Positions 1-11,000 of a stretch of 64,000 nt of DNA are shown here, piece after piece. Both the position numbers and the translations under genes were made by a program. The DNA is from SZAS-79 sp963844255 (GTDB taxonomy: Bacteria; Pseudomonadota; Gammaproteobacteria; Burkholderiales; SG8-39). The notes under the pieces were generated by a model. That model was given only the letters and a program-made list of their open reading frames with translations. It was not told the origin of the DNA and did no database searches. Each line of letters begins with the position of its first letter. The first letter of the stretch is position 1. The stretch spans positions 1 through 64,000 of the forward strand of contig CAWJNP010000014.1 of the NCBI GenBank assembly GCA_963844255.1. Reading direction: 5' to 3'.

Positions 1-1214
1 TACTTCTCCACTTTTTCCGCCAGCTGGCTGTACTGCTCGTCCCCGAGGTCGCAAGGGACGGTCTTGAGCGACTGGCGGACCATCACGGCCCTGCGCGGGA
101 AGCGGGAAACGAGCGGAGAGGGGTGGAGGGGGCGGAAGGGGTGAAATGGGCAGAAGTGGGGGTCGCAGGGGACGGTCTTTAGAACCAGGGAAATAATCGG
201 GGGGTGAAAGGATGCGGAGAGGGGTGAAACTGAGCGGAATGGGGTGGGAGAGGCGGAAGAGAGTGGTGCCAGGAGGGACCTCACGCCTCTCTCTCTCTCT
301 CTCCCCTTCTCCCTGCCTGTCTGCCTGACTCTCTCTCTCTCTCTCCCTCCCCCTGCCGCCCTCTTCCCCCACCTGGTGTTCTTGTCGGGCAGCGGCACAT
401 ACACCCTCCTGGAGAACCTGGAGAGTGCAGCCTCGTCCAGGTCCCAGGGGTTGTTGGTCGCCGCCATGATGGTGATGCGGCAGTCGTCGGTGCCGGACTG
501 GATGCCGTCGATAAAGGAGAGGAACTGCATTCGAGAAGTGCGAGGAGGAAACAGAGGAACTCAGTTCTGCCCTAGAGACCTAGAGGAGGAGAGGAGCACG
601 CCGCGTGCTCTCCATCCATCCAGCAACCTCTCGCACACAGCGTCGATGCGCACAGAACCACACACACACACTCTCAGCACCCGCCATTCCCTCCTCCTTC
701 CTCCCTCACCTCATTGGTCACTCTCTTGTCAGGCATCGAGTCCCCCCTCCTCCGCCGCCTCCGGGCCCGGCGGCGCCGCTCCGCCTTCCGAGCAGAGAGT
801 CCACCTCGTCTATGAAGATGACGCAGGGCTGCTGCTTCCTCGCGCGGTCGAAGAGCTGCTTCACGTTCTGCTCGCTCTGGCCGAACCACATCGAGAGGAT
901 GTTGGAGCCTGCGGTCGCCAAGGAGAGGGGATGTCAGCATGGGGCGCATGCATGCATGCATTCATGGCCGTCTGCATGGTGGTGCTAGCAAGGCTCTCAC
1001 CGGTGATGGCGATGAAGGAGGACCTGCTCTCTGTGGCCACCGCCCTTGCAAGCAGAGTCTTCCCGCTGCCGGGCGGGCCGAACAGCAGCACGCCCCTCGG
1101 CGGCTGTCGGATGCCCATGAAAAGATCTGGGACGGAGGCTGGGCAGCACTGTGACTTCCTGCAAGAGCATCTTGACCTCGTGCAGGCCGGCCACCTTGTC
1201 CCATGTCACGTTGC
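1..1214 (-). CDS. Eukaryotic AAA+ ATPase (VPS4/katanin/spastin-like), four exons, partial
   Basis: Minus-strand exons can be read at 1001-1214, 710-908, 373-524 and 1-90; each intron begins GT and ends AG. Joined, they give a classical AAA+ module: a TWDKVAGL start, Walker A GPPGSGKT, pore-region MWFGQSEQNV, Walker B IFIDEVDSL, NEFLSFIDG across the 710/524 splice, sensor/SRH TNNPWDLDEAALSRFSRR, and VRQSLKTVPCDL in the last exon. This is the type I single-AAA group that remodels ESCRT or microtubule substrates; the exact subfamily cannot be set because both ends are missing. Single-base shifts occur near 1100 (one extra C before AGATCTTTT) and in a G-run near 745. The gene is unlike anything in the bacterial part of the window, and its introns show a eukaryotic origin. 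Confidence 0.85.
91..372 (-). other. Intron of the AAA ATPase gene with (CT)n tracts
   Basis: This non-coding interval lies between the 373-524 and 1-90 exons. It has GT at its 5' end and AG at its 3' end on the minus strand and contains two CTCTCTCTCT tracts (about 285-310 and 329-345). I see no open frame with family signal inside it. Confidence 0.6.
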
Positions 1215-1219
1215 CTGCA

Positions 1220-1285
1220 GGAGCGTGCATGCATGGAGGGCGTGAGCGTGTGCATGGGGTGCATGGGGCGCATGCGTGCATGGGG
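1220..1285. repeat. TGCATG/GCATGGGG-rich low-complexity tract
   Basis: Clustered GTGCATG, GCATGGGG and GCATGCGTGCATGG words. Similar TGCATGCATG runs occur at 944-961, 2398-2420 and 2523-2538, and a relative at 3325-3380. They are mostly intronic and confined to the eukaryotic part, apart from stray words near 4920-4950. Confidence 0.6.
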
Positions 1286-1421
1286 TGGCGCAGGCGCGCG
1301 CTGCGCAGCTTCTCACCGCTGTCGCTGGCGCCCTTGGAGGGCCCGGCTGCGCGGCTAGGCCCATGCTGAGCAGGTCCATGCTGGCGCCCCTGCGCCGCCC
1401 TTGCCGAGCGCCTTGCTGTTG

Positions 1422-1799
1422 CTACTGCTGGTCCCCTGCTCCATGCCGCCCGCGGCGCCGTCTGCGAACGCTGCCTGATGGAGCCGAGCTCCTCCTGAGC
1501 TTGCGGATGAACATAATCTCCTCGATGAGCTTGGCTATCATCAGCACGGAGATGAGGGCGCCCGCGAACGGCTGCACCGTCGTGGAGACGTTCCTCACGG
1601 CGTTCTCCGCTTTGCCTACAGTGTCGCCATCCTCTATCCTGGCCTGGGAGTCGTGCATGAAGCGGGTCGTGGTGCTGGCGTCCTCCCGCGGCTGCATGGT
1701 GATGGTGGTGCGTGCTGCTGCTGCTGCTGGCCCCGCCTGCCGCAGGCAGCCCCAGCCCTGCGCAGCTGCGCCAGCGGCGGAGTTGCTCGCCCCGCCCAT
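1422..1799 (-). CDS. Possible eukaryotic exon, unknown protein
   Basis: An open frame of 125 residues upstream of the AAA ATPase exons on the same strand. It has an Ala/Gly-rich beginning and then a more ordered stretch (about residues 48-95) with a hydrophobic segment, GALISVLMIAKLIEEIMF, that could be a membrane or amphipathic helix. It could be an N-terminal exon of the AAA protein or a separate gene. I do not recognise a family. The GC-rich composition makes chance open frames common here, so support is weak. Confidence 0.25.
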   Translation of the reverse strand: MGGASNSAAGAAAQGWGCLRQAGPAAAAARTTITMQPREDASTTTRFMHDSQARIEDGDTVGKAENAVRNVSTTVQPFAGALISVLMIAKLIEEIMFIRKLRRSSAPSGSVRRRRRGRHGAGDQQ

Positions 1800-2403
1800 C
1801 GCTTTCTGCTCGCCTCCTAGGGCTGCTCTCCGCCTGCGGAAGAGCCGCTCCTGCTCCTGCTCTTGCTGCCGATACTGATAGAGCTGCCGTAGCGATGTAG
1901 GATGGCGGATTGGTCTCCTGAGCTCGATTTACAGCGCCCCTGCGAGCTTGGGGAGGCTGTCACCCTGAGCATTCACACTTTGAGCGACCTCTTGCGTCAG
2001 CGATTTGCTCCCCACTGCGCCCAATTCTTGCTACTACCGTCTTAGCTCTCACCGGTGCTAGTTTCAATCACATCACAGCGCCGCCGCCGCCTCCTGAAAG
2101 TGCTCGCGGCCTCATATCGCTCGTATCTCGACGCGATAGGTAGAAGCAGGCCGCATGCAGCGTCGATCCTGCGCTCCCGCGTCCACGATCAGCACCAGCT
2201 CCAGCATGGCGCTCCGCAGCGTGCCAGCGCGGTGCCCGTCCGGGAATCAAAGGCGGCATGCAGGGCCGATTGCAGCCGGGCCCGCGCAAGGAGCTTCGCA
2301 GTCGAGCCCGATTGCACCCCCCGCTCAGGCCCGCAGCCAGCCCCTTTGAGTTCAGCAGCGGCACCCGCGAGGAGCCCGCCGCCTTTCTCGGCCGCTCGCG
2401 TGC

Positions 2404-3316
2404 ATGTGCATGACGCATGCACAGGCACTCAGCCGCCGCCGGGCCCCGGCCCCTGCCTCTGCAGCCGCTGGCGCTCCGGAATCCGCCCCAGTGGACCACG
2501 ACGAGCTGCTGTTCGAGGAGATCCGCGCATGCATGCACTGGCAGGACGTGCTGAAGGTCGTCTTGGACGAGGGACCCGGCATGAGCGCCAAGCGCGCCGT
2601 GCAGGCAGCAGTGCGAGTCAACGCCCTAGTCAAGGCCGCCGCGGCACGCAACGAGGAGCGCGCGGCCGCCGTCGCCAGCCAGCACTTTGCCCCGCTGCTG
2701 CAGCTGCTGCACACGCACCTCCCGAGGATGAAGCCCCTCGCCGGAGTGCTTCCGCTACGGCCATGTCCCTCTCCCAGCTCTCCGTCCCGGCCTCCCCGGA
2801 CCTCCTCGCCGCCCTCTGCGCGGCCATGAGCAACAGCGCCCTCCTCTTCTCCGCCCGAGACATCTCCACGCTCCTCCACGCGGCCGTCCAGCTCGGAGCC
2901 CAGCCCTCAACCTCGACCCTCGACCGCCTCGGCTACCGAGCGCACCTCCTCCTCCAGAACCAGCTCCTCGTCAAGCGACCCACCGGCAGCCTCGCCCCTC
3001 AGGACGGCCCCTCCTCCTCCTCCTCCCCCTCCGAAGACCCTCCTCCCGCATCAACCCCCAGCACCCCACCACCCTCCAGCCCCGCCAGCTCCCTCACTTC
3101 CCTCGACGAACCCACCCCCGCCTCAACCTCATCCTCCGCCTCGGCCTCGTCCAGTCAGCGCGCCGCTCCGCCCGTGCCGGCCTCCGAACCGGGGTTCACG
3201 CCGCAGGGCCTGGCTGTACTGCTCCACTCGGCCGCCTGCCTGCGGTACAACAACCGACAGCTGCTCTCGTCGGCCGCTGAGGTGGCGCTGCAAGACCTCT
3301 CGGGCTTCACCCACAG
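2404..3316 (+). CDS. Eukaryotic RAP/FASTK-like organellar RNA-binding protein, 5' part
   Basis: An open region with two helical-repeat-like segments, around DELLFEEIRACMHWQDVLKV and later FTPQGLAVLLHSAACLRY followed by NNRQLLSSAAEVAL. These resemble the leucine-rich helical repeats that precede RAP domains in organellar RNA-processing proteins of algae and apicomplexans. A Ser/Pro-rich linker (about 3000-3160) separates them. The frame must shift near 2760, by an indel or a small intron. The coding sequence stops at 3316, where CCACAG is followed by GTGCGC, a splice donor; the expected downstream exon is missing because the sequence turns bacterial. Family assignment comes from pattern resemblance only. 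Confidence 0.45.
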
Positions 3317-3386
3317 GTGCGCATGAGCTCGTGCGTGCATGGGTGTCGGTATGCATGGGTGTGGGTGTGGGTGTGTGTCTACCAGC
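3317..3386. other. Eukaryote-bacterium sequence junction
   Basis: Left of this interval is a eukaryotic exon ending in a GT donor at 3317. Then comes a low-complexity run of TGCATGGGTGTGGGTG words to about 3375. From about 3383 the plus frame reads LVQDARR and continues as the interior of bacterial DnaE2, without a start codon or promoter. A gene interior directly abutting an intron indicates that two molecules were joined, most likely during assembly through the simple repeat. Confidence 0.8.
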
Positions 3387-4201
3387 TCGTGCAGGACGCG
3401 CGCCGCGCGAACGCGGCGCGTCCCGCAGTGAAAGTGCATCCGGCCGACGTCGTTCTGAGCGGGCACGATTGCACGCTGGAGGGCGCACCAGAGGCGCCCG
3501 AAGTCCGGCTCGGCCTGCGCCTGGTCGGCGGACTGTCGGCCGCAGGCGCCGCGCGCCTCGTGGCAGCGAGACAGGCTGCGCCGCTGGCAAGCGTGGACGA
3601 CATGGCGCAGCGCGCCGGCCTCGATCGTCGCGACCTCGATGCACTTGCCCGGGCCGGTGCGCTCCGGCTGCTCGCCGGGAACCGCCACCAGGCGCAGTGG
3701 CAGGTTGCCGGGATTGCGATGCAAACCCCATTGCTGCACGGCGCGACCGCCCGGGATGACGCACCGGCGCTGCGTCCGCCCACCGAAGGCGAGGACCTCG
3801 TCCAGGATTACGCAAGCCTCGGCCTGACGCTCGGCCGCCACCCGCTTGCGCTGCTGCGTCCGCACCTCGTGCGCATGCGCTCGATCACGGCCAAGGCGCT
3901 CCTCGGACTGCCGCACGGACGCGCCGCGAAGGTCAGCGGGATCGTCACCGGCCGCCAGCGGCCCGGCACCGCCTCGGGCACGGTGTTTGTCACGCTGGAG
4001 GACGAAACCGGCTGGATCAATGTGATCGTCTGGCCGGCGCTGGTCGAGAAACAGCGCCGCGAACTGCTCGGCGCGAACCTCATGACGGTGCACGGCACCC
4101 TCGAGCGCGAGGGCGAGGTTGCGCACCTGATTGCGCGCCGCCTCGTGGACGACAGCCCGCTGCTGGGGCGACTGACAACCGCAAGCCGGGACTTCCAGTA
4201 A
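3383..4201 (+). CDS. dnaE2: Error-prone DNA polymerase DnaE2/ImuC, C-terminal part
   Basis: The frame encodes about 270 residues of the C-terminal third of the alternative C-family polymerase used in damage-induced mutagenesis with ImuA and ImuB. Recognisable features are LVQDARR, GLRLVGGLS, the helix-hairpin-helix stretch with DLDALARAGALR, the GLTLGRHPLALLR block, and the OB-fold ending with SGTVFVTLEDETGWINVIVWP. The N-terminal two thirds, with the PHP and catalytic domains, are absent because the eukaryotic junction cuts the gene at about 3383. The stop codon is TAA at 4199-4201. imuA and imuB would be expected upstream in the intact genome but are not in the window. Confidence 0.85.
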   Translation, partial: QLVQDARRANAARPAVKVHPADVVLSGHDCTLEGAPEAPEVRLGLRLVGGLSAAGAARLVAARQAAPLASVDDMAQRAGLDRRDLDALARAGALRLLAGNRHQAQWQVAGIAMQTPLLHGATARDDAPALRPPTEGEDLVQDYASLGLTLGRHPLALLRPHLVRMRSITAKALLGLPHGRAAKVSGIVTGRQRPGTASGTVFVTLEDETGWINVIVWPALVEKQRRELLGANLMTVHGTLEREGEVAHLIARRLVDDSPLLGRLTTASRDFQ

Positions 4202-4274
4202 GCGGCCGCGCAGCGGAGCATGGGGCGATCGGCTTTTCCGGTATCCTCCCGCAAACACCTCAGCTGCTCCAACG

Positions 4275-4677
4275 ATGCCCCTGATCAGCCGCCTCCAATC
4301 ACGCCACGTTCGCCGGCCTGCTCCTTGTTGCTTCAACGCTGCTCGCGCCGGCCGCCCAGGCACAGCTGTATTCCTGGAAGAATGCCGAGGGAAACGTCAC
4401 GATCAAGAACTCGCCGCCCCCCTGGTACAAGGAGGGCGAACCCTCCCGCGGACCACGCGTGCAGGTCATGCGCATGGGAAAAATCATCGACGACACGGCC
4501 TGGCCTCTGGAGCGACGACAGGAAGGACGTGCGCAGGCGGCACGCCAGGAAGCGGCGACGACCCCGACCCCCGTGAAAGTCCCGGCCGCGCCGGTGGTGA
4601 TGGAAGGCCAGCTGCCCCTGCCCCCGGCCGAAGGACAGGCTCCACAGCCTCTCCAGGCCACACGGAAACAGAACTAG
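4275..4677 (+). CDS. DUF4124 domain secreted protein (frameshifted)
   Basis: From about 4312 the plus frame encodes a hydrophobic signal segment, FAGLLLVASTLLAPAAQAQ, followed by YSWKNAEGNVTIKNSPP, the typical DUF4124 opening (a small periplasmic domain of beta- and gammaproteobacteria, function unknown). The remainder is a Pro/Ala/Gln-rich tail ending at TAG 4675-4677. The likely ATG at 4275 (MPLISRLQSRH) lies in another frame, so one indel near 4310 separates start from body. It follows dnaE2 by 73 bases. Confidence 0.6.
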
Positions 4678-4707
4678 CCTGAATCAATTCATAAAGAATT
4701 AGTTTAT

Positions 4708-4732
4708 GAAGTCCGCTCCTGGAGCGGGCTTC
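4708..4732 (+). terminator. Hairpin downstream of the DUF4124 gene
   Basis: Arms GAAGTCCGCT and AGCGGGCTTC pair around a five-base loop with one G-T wobble. No clear T-run follows, so it could be a weak intrinsic terminator or only an RNA-end stabiliser. Confidence 0.4.
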
Positions 4733-4905
4733 CGGGTAGTTTGTGTATCGGCTTCGATACAGTCTGAAGATGGAAAGGGTAGCGATCGAGGAAAGCCTGA
4801 CTCCTCACGATCTCCCACCCACTGACCCGTGCGTGCCGGATGCCCTGGCTTGCGCATATAGCCCCGACGCACTATTTACACGACGATTCCGCCTTGATAT
4901 TTTGT

Positions 4906-4920
4906 CTTCCAATTTGGAAG
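4906..4920. promoter_or_regulatory. Palindrome upstream of the adhesin gene
   Basis: CTTCCAA-T-TTGGAAG is a perfect 7+1+7 inverted repeat about 100 bases before the adhesin start. Its symmetry and position suit a dimeric regulator's operator. No regulator can be named. Confidence 0.35.
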
Positions 4921-5017
4921 GCATGCGGCCGTGTGCACATTGATGCATGCACCGGATTGATGGGTCTGCCTGCCAACGCATAGTTTCGTTTCTGGAAAAC
5001 TATCACCGGGAGGCAAT

Positions 5018-8000
5018 TTGAGCGACTCAAAACGCGTAAGCACCACTCGTTCCGACCATGATGGCCGCTCTTATCGGGACTCAGAACATGAGGAAACCGA
5101 GTCGGAACGATCACGCGGCCTCAACATCAACGGCGGCGCCGGCAGTGACCTGATTGCCGGCGGCAGCGGGAACGACCGGCTCAGCGGTGGAAGTGGCGAC
5201 GACACGTTGCGTGGTGGCGCTGGCAATGACACGCTTCTCGGGGACTCCGGGAACGACACGCTCGATGGTGGATCCGGCAGCGATACGGTGGATGGCGGCA
5301 GCGGTAACGACGTGGCCATCTATCGCATGGCCGAGAATACCGGCGCCTGCGATGAATACGACGGCGGCGCGGGCATCGATACCCTTCGCCTGATGTTCAC
5401 GACGGCCGAGTGGGCGCGCGCGGATGTTCGCTCCGACGTCGCAGCCTACCTGGGCTTCATCGCGGCGCACGTCAATCCGTCCGGGCAATCCATCGCCGGC
5501 GAGTTTCACTTCACCGCATTCAGGCTCGAGGCGGAAAGATTCGAGCGACTCGAAGTCATGGTTGACGGCGTGCTCGTCGATCCGCGTGGAACGAACTCAC
5601 CGGTCGATGCACGCGATGACACTGCGGCGCTCGCAGAGGGAGGAAGTTTCACCGGCAATGTGCTGTCCAATGATTCAGTGCCGGACGGTGTGCAGTCCGT
5701 TGCGCTGGTGTCCGGAACCGCGCACGGGACGCTGGTCCTGAACGCGAACGGGACCTACAGTTACACTGCGGGTACGTTCTTCGAATCGCTGGCCGCGGGC
5801 CAGACGGCCACTGACTCGTTCACCTATCGCGTCACCGATAGAAACGGTGACGCCGATACCGCGACGGTCAGGCTGACGATCACCGGAACCAATGATGCTC
5901 CAATGATTTCCGGCGGAACTTCCATCGGCAGTGTCGCCGTCGGAAGCGACACGGCCGCAGGCCAGTTGTCGGCCACCGATGCAGATGGCGGCAGCACACT
6001 GGTCTGGTCGGTCGATGGTGGGGGAAGCGGAGGCGGAGGGGGTGGAGGCGCGAGCGGTGCCTTCGGTGGATTCTCGCTTGGCGCAGGAGGTTCGTGGAGC
6101 TATACGCTGGATTCCGGTTCTGTCGCATACCAAGCGCTCGCCCAGGGTGAATCTGCGACCGAATCGTTCAACGTCACGGTGTCGGACGGGCAGGGCGGTA
6201 GTGCCACGCAGACCGTCATTATTACGGTGAATGGCGCCAACGATGTGCCGGTGGCCGGAGCACCGATCGACCTGGTGGTCCATGAGGACGATGCGCCTGT
6301 GACGGTGAACCTGTTGCTGGGTGCCTCCGACCCGGATCACAACGCCGTGCTGCACGCGGTCAACATCAACGCCGGCTGGCCGGGTGTGTCGGTCACGGGC
6401 GACCTGCTCACGCTGGACCCCGGCGTGGCGGAATGGCAGTGGCTTGCTGCCGGCCAAGAGAGGGTGTTCACGATCCCGTACGACATCCAGGATGAGCGTG
6501 GCGCATATGCCGCCGAGCACGGCTGGGTGAATGTCACGATTCAGGGACGGAATGACAATCCCTATGGCTACGGGCCGGAGGTGGACGCGACGCAGGCCGA
6601 GGGCAGCTACGCAATCGCCTACGACCTGCTGGACAGGGTGAGCGACGTCGACAACGGCGACGTGGTCTCGGTCGGGGCCACCGACCCGCTGCCGCCCGGC
6701 GTGACCTTGAGTGGTCGTTACCTCAACGTCGATCCTTCAGACCCCGCTTACAACAGCATGGCCGAAGGCGAGCACGTCACGCACGTGATTGGCTATGAGC
6801 TTGTCGACCTGTTCGGTGGCAGCACCCACCGCACGGCGACGGCGACGATCACCGGCACCAACGATGTGCCGGTGGCGGGAGCACCGATCGACCTGACGGT
6901 CCGTGAGGACGATGCGCCGGTGACGGTGAACCTGTTGCTGGGTGCCTCCGACCCGGATCACAACGCCGTGCTGCACGCGGTCAACATCAATTCCGGCTGG
7001 CCGGGTGTGTCAGTCACGGGCGATCTGCTCACGCTGGACCCCGGCGTGGCGGAATGGCAGTGGCTTGCTGCCGGCCAAGAGAGGGTGTTCACGATCGCCT
7101 ACGACATCCAGGACGAATACGGTGCGTATGCCGCCGAACACGGTTGGGTGAATGTCACGATTCAGGGACAGAACGACAATCCCTACGGCTACGGGCCGGA
7201 GGTGGACGCGACGCAGGCCGAGGGCAGCTACGCAATCGCCTACGACCTTCTGGACAGGGTGAGCGACGTCGACAACGGCGACGTTGTCTCGGTGGGGGCC
7301 ACCGACCCGCTGCCGCCCGGCGTGACTTTGACTGGTCGATACCTCAATGTCGATCCGGCCGATCCCGCCTATGACGCCTTGAATGACGGGGAGAGCGTCA
7401 CCCTGCATATCGGTTACGAATTGGTTGATCTTTTTGGCGGGAGCACGCATCGCACGGCGACGATCACGATTACCGGCACGACGGATGTCGCCAACGTTTC
7501 ACCTATTGCCATTGCCGATACCAATGCGCTCGATACGGTCAGTGAAAGCGGTGTGACTGCGGGTGATCCGCTGGCCAGCGGCAATGTGCTGACCAACGAT
7601 ATCGATCCGGGTGACACCCTTGCGGTGAGCGGCGTGCAGGCCGGAGCTGCAACGGGGGTGATCGCCGGCGGCGTCGGCACCACCATAACAGGCACATACG
7701 GGACCCTGGCGCTCGCCGCCGACGGTACCTGGAATTACGTGTTGAATGATGGCGATCCAGACAGCAACGCGCTGGCGCGAAGCGAAGCAACGACCGACCT
7801 TTTCAGCTATACGGTCCGTGACAGTTCGGACGCGACCGCCACAACCACGCTCTCGATTGCCATTGCCGGCAGCAACGACAAGCCGGTCATCGGCGTAACA
7901 GCGACGACGGCTTCAGTAAAAGAAGACGTGACCACGAGTGCCAGCGGCCAGCTGAGCGCGCCGGACCCGGACCATGGCGCCATTCTCACCTGGTCACTCC

Positions 8001-11000
8001 CCGGCGGCAGTGCCACGCACGCCGCCAACTACCATGCCGCCATCGACAATTTCAACGTTGTCAAGAACGGCGGGAATTTTTATACCGATCCATTCAGCAG
8101 CGGTGGACCACCGCCTTCGGCCCCCAACTTTAACCCGACGACGCCGACCAGTTACTTTGTCACGGGTACCTTTGGTGAAACGGGCGGGCGCGCCGCCATG
8201 GATGCGAGCGGCAGCACGGCGATCATCGGCGTGGGCACACCTGACCCGTTCGTCGGCCAGGGCGCCATTCTCAACACCAATATCGATCCCACCAACTTCG
8301 CCTCCGGACTCAAGAACGACGACGACTTCACGGTACTGGGACGCTTTGACCTGAGCCTTCCCGGCGACCGGCGTGAGGCATACGGGATTCGTCTCTCTGA
8401 CCGGCTCGTGGGAGGAACCGGCACTCCCCCCGACCAGGCCGGCGATGATGTCATCGATCTGGTGGTCCGCCGCGGACTGGATGGCGTGGTACGTGTGGCG
8501 CTGGTCGAAGTGGATTACGTTGCCAACCAGTACAACCTATTGCAGAGCGTACCCCTGACCGTTCCAACCGGAGTGGATCAGATTCAGCTTCGACTCACAC
8601 ATCAGGTCGCCAATGTGGGCGCCCTCAGCGCTTCATTCGATCTTCTCTCAGGCACGACGATCGTCTCGACACAGTCGTTGACCGCTGTGGCCAGAATCTT
8701 TGGCACCGAAACCCCGGGCGACACCAGCGACGATGAAGTCTGGACACGCGCCGGCTTTGTCGCCTATGCGCCGCAGACCTCGGACGCCTTCATCAACGGC
8801 ACCTACGGCGCACTGGCCCTCACCCCGGGCGGTGGGTGGAGTTACGGGCTGGCCAACTCCCAGGCCAATGTGCAGGCCCTGGCCCAGGGCCAGACGGTCA
8901 CGGACACGTTCAATGTGCAGGTGGCCGATCAGTTTGGCGCAACGGATACGCGAACCATTACTGTCAACGTGAGTGGCACCAATGACGCGCCCGGCGATAT
9001 TGCCGGCGACGTGCAATGCCGGATTGCGGAAAACACCCCAATCGACACGTCCATCGGCACGCTCACGGGAATCGATCGCGACAATGGCGCTGTGGTCACT
9101 CTGTCGCTGCTCGACTCGGCCGGCGGCAAATTCCGGCTCGACGGTAACCAATTGGTCGTGAACGGCGCCATCGATTGGGAAGCGGGGCCGCCTCTCTACA
9201 CCGTGATGGTTCGGGCGACCGACGAATTCGGCGCCTTTTTCGACAAACAGTTCCAGATCGGAGCCGCCAATCTCAACGAGGCACCGACCGACATCCAGCT
9301 TCAGCCCTACATCTTCGGTAATCACCTGCTGGTCGAGAACGCCCAGCCCGGAACGGTTATTGGAAGCCTTTTTGCAACGGACCCCGAGCAATTCGATCTG
9401 TTCACCTACTCGCTGGTCGACGATGCCGGCGGACGATTCAAGATTGTCGACAACGCCCTGGTGGTGAACGGCGCGCTGGATTTTGAACCGCAAGCGCAGG
9501 TAGTCGCCACGTACGTAGCCGCTATACCCGACGGGGTCGGAGGCTTTACGTTCCAATACACGTACGACTACGCGTCTTCCTATGACGTCGTGGTGCGTGT
9601 TACCGACAGCGGCGGGCTGAGCTTCGACAAGACCATCAACGTCGGGCTCGCCGACGTATTCGAACCCAGGTCGCTCGATATCGCCTACTCCGATGCATGG
9701 GTCGCTGAAACTACCAGCGCCGGCAATCCCGTGTTCGCCGTGTCGATGATAGGAATACCCGCAGGGCACACGGCGTCGCTGTATTTCAACGATCAGAACG
9801 GAAAGTTCTCGTTCGACGGCACGCACGTCATCCAGAACCAGATGCTCGACTACGAAACCGCGCCCTCGCTGAACAATGGAACTCTCGATCGCGGCTATAC
9901 GGTCCAATTCACCGCCATCCTGGATACAGGCGAGACCTATTACGAGCCGGTCCAGATCAAGATCGTCAACAAGGATGAAGGTCAATATCCGATCCAGCTC
10001 GGCAGCGACTGGGTGCTCGAGAATTCGCCACCAGGATTCGTCGGCGACCTGTTTCTGAATCCGGCTGTTGACGCCGGTGGATCCATCACCTACTGGCTGA
10101 GCGACAACGCCGGAGGCGCGTTCTACCTGGCCGGGAATCACCTGTATTCCACCCAGAGTTTCGATTTCAACCAGCAGTGGTTCTACCAGGTTCGCGTCGA
10201 AGGGCTGACAGCCTACAACAGTTTGATCGAGTCGCTGCTCGGCATCTGGGTGGTAGACATGAACGAGTCCCCCACTGATATCAACTTGTGGACCCCGACT
10301 GTTTTCGAGAATGCCACGGCCGGCGGCTTTGTCAGCGGTATCAGCGTCACCGACCCGGATACCAGCGACACCAGCTGGCGGCTGACGCTCCTGGGCGGTA
10401 ACACCGGGCCGTTCTACATCGACGGCAACGCACTGTATGTGAACGGGCCCATCGACTATGAAGCCCATCCCTTCTACGATCTAACCATTCTGGCTGTTGA
10501 TGCCCATGGCGCCAACTATGCCGAAACGATCCGGGTCAACGTGCTCGACCAGTCAGGGGCCATTTACAGCTCGCCCCCTGGCGGTGGGCTATTGGCGTTT
10601 GGTGCCCTCGAAGGCGACACATTCTTCGGCAACGCCGTTCCGGACCTGTTCGACGGCAACGGCGGCAACGACGTGCTCTATGGCGGTCCCGGCAGCGATC
10701 TGCTGCGCGGTGGCATGGGCGACGACACTCTCGATGGCGGTATCTGGTTCGACGGGCTGACACCCGCTTCGTTCGACGACCTCGATTTCGCGTCCTACTC
10801 GAGTGCGCCGGGCGGCATCAGCGCCAGTCTCTGGAGCGGGACCGTGTTCGTGAACAATCTTGGTGGCTTCGACACCATCACGCATATCGAGGGCCTGATC
10901 GGTTCTCGTTACGATGACATCCTGAACGGTGGCAGCATCGCGCTGGTGGAAATCTTCCGCGGTGGCGACGGCAACGACCTGATCACCGGAGCCGGAGGAA

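Larger units (their letters stand above)
4678..5017. other. Intergenic region upstream of the giant adhesin
   Basis: This 340-base AT-richer gap holds a hairpin at 4708-4732 and a palindrome at 4906-4920, described separately. It ends in a good ribosome binding site (GGGAGG, about 5009-5014) before the TTG start of the adhesin. A 66-codon open frame at 4743-4943 has no family signal and no convincing ribosome site, and I do not call it a gene. Confidence 0.5.

Noticed and set aside
244..1245. 333-codon plus-strand frame in the eukaryotic part
   Set aside because: It runs across exons and introns of the AAA ATPase on the other strand and includes CT and TGCATG repeats.
3155..4363. 402-codon minus-strand frame over dnaE2
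   Set aside because: It crosses the chimera join and lies antisense to recognisable DnaE2; not a real gene.
4743..4943. 66-codon frame in the gap before the adhesin
   Set aside because: No ribosome binding site, no recognisable similarity, and the gap contains regulatory-looking palindromes instead.
5100..5340. Possible CRISPR or direct-repeat array
   Set aside because: The repeats are GGxGxD codon repeats of RTX motifs in an open frame, not palindromic repeats with unique spacers.
8648..10468. 606-codon open frame antisense to the adhesin gene
   Set aside because: It has no family signal, and the plus-strand adhesin is continuous and conserved here; the frame is a by-product of GC-rich codon use.
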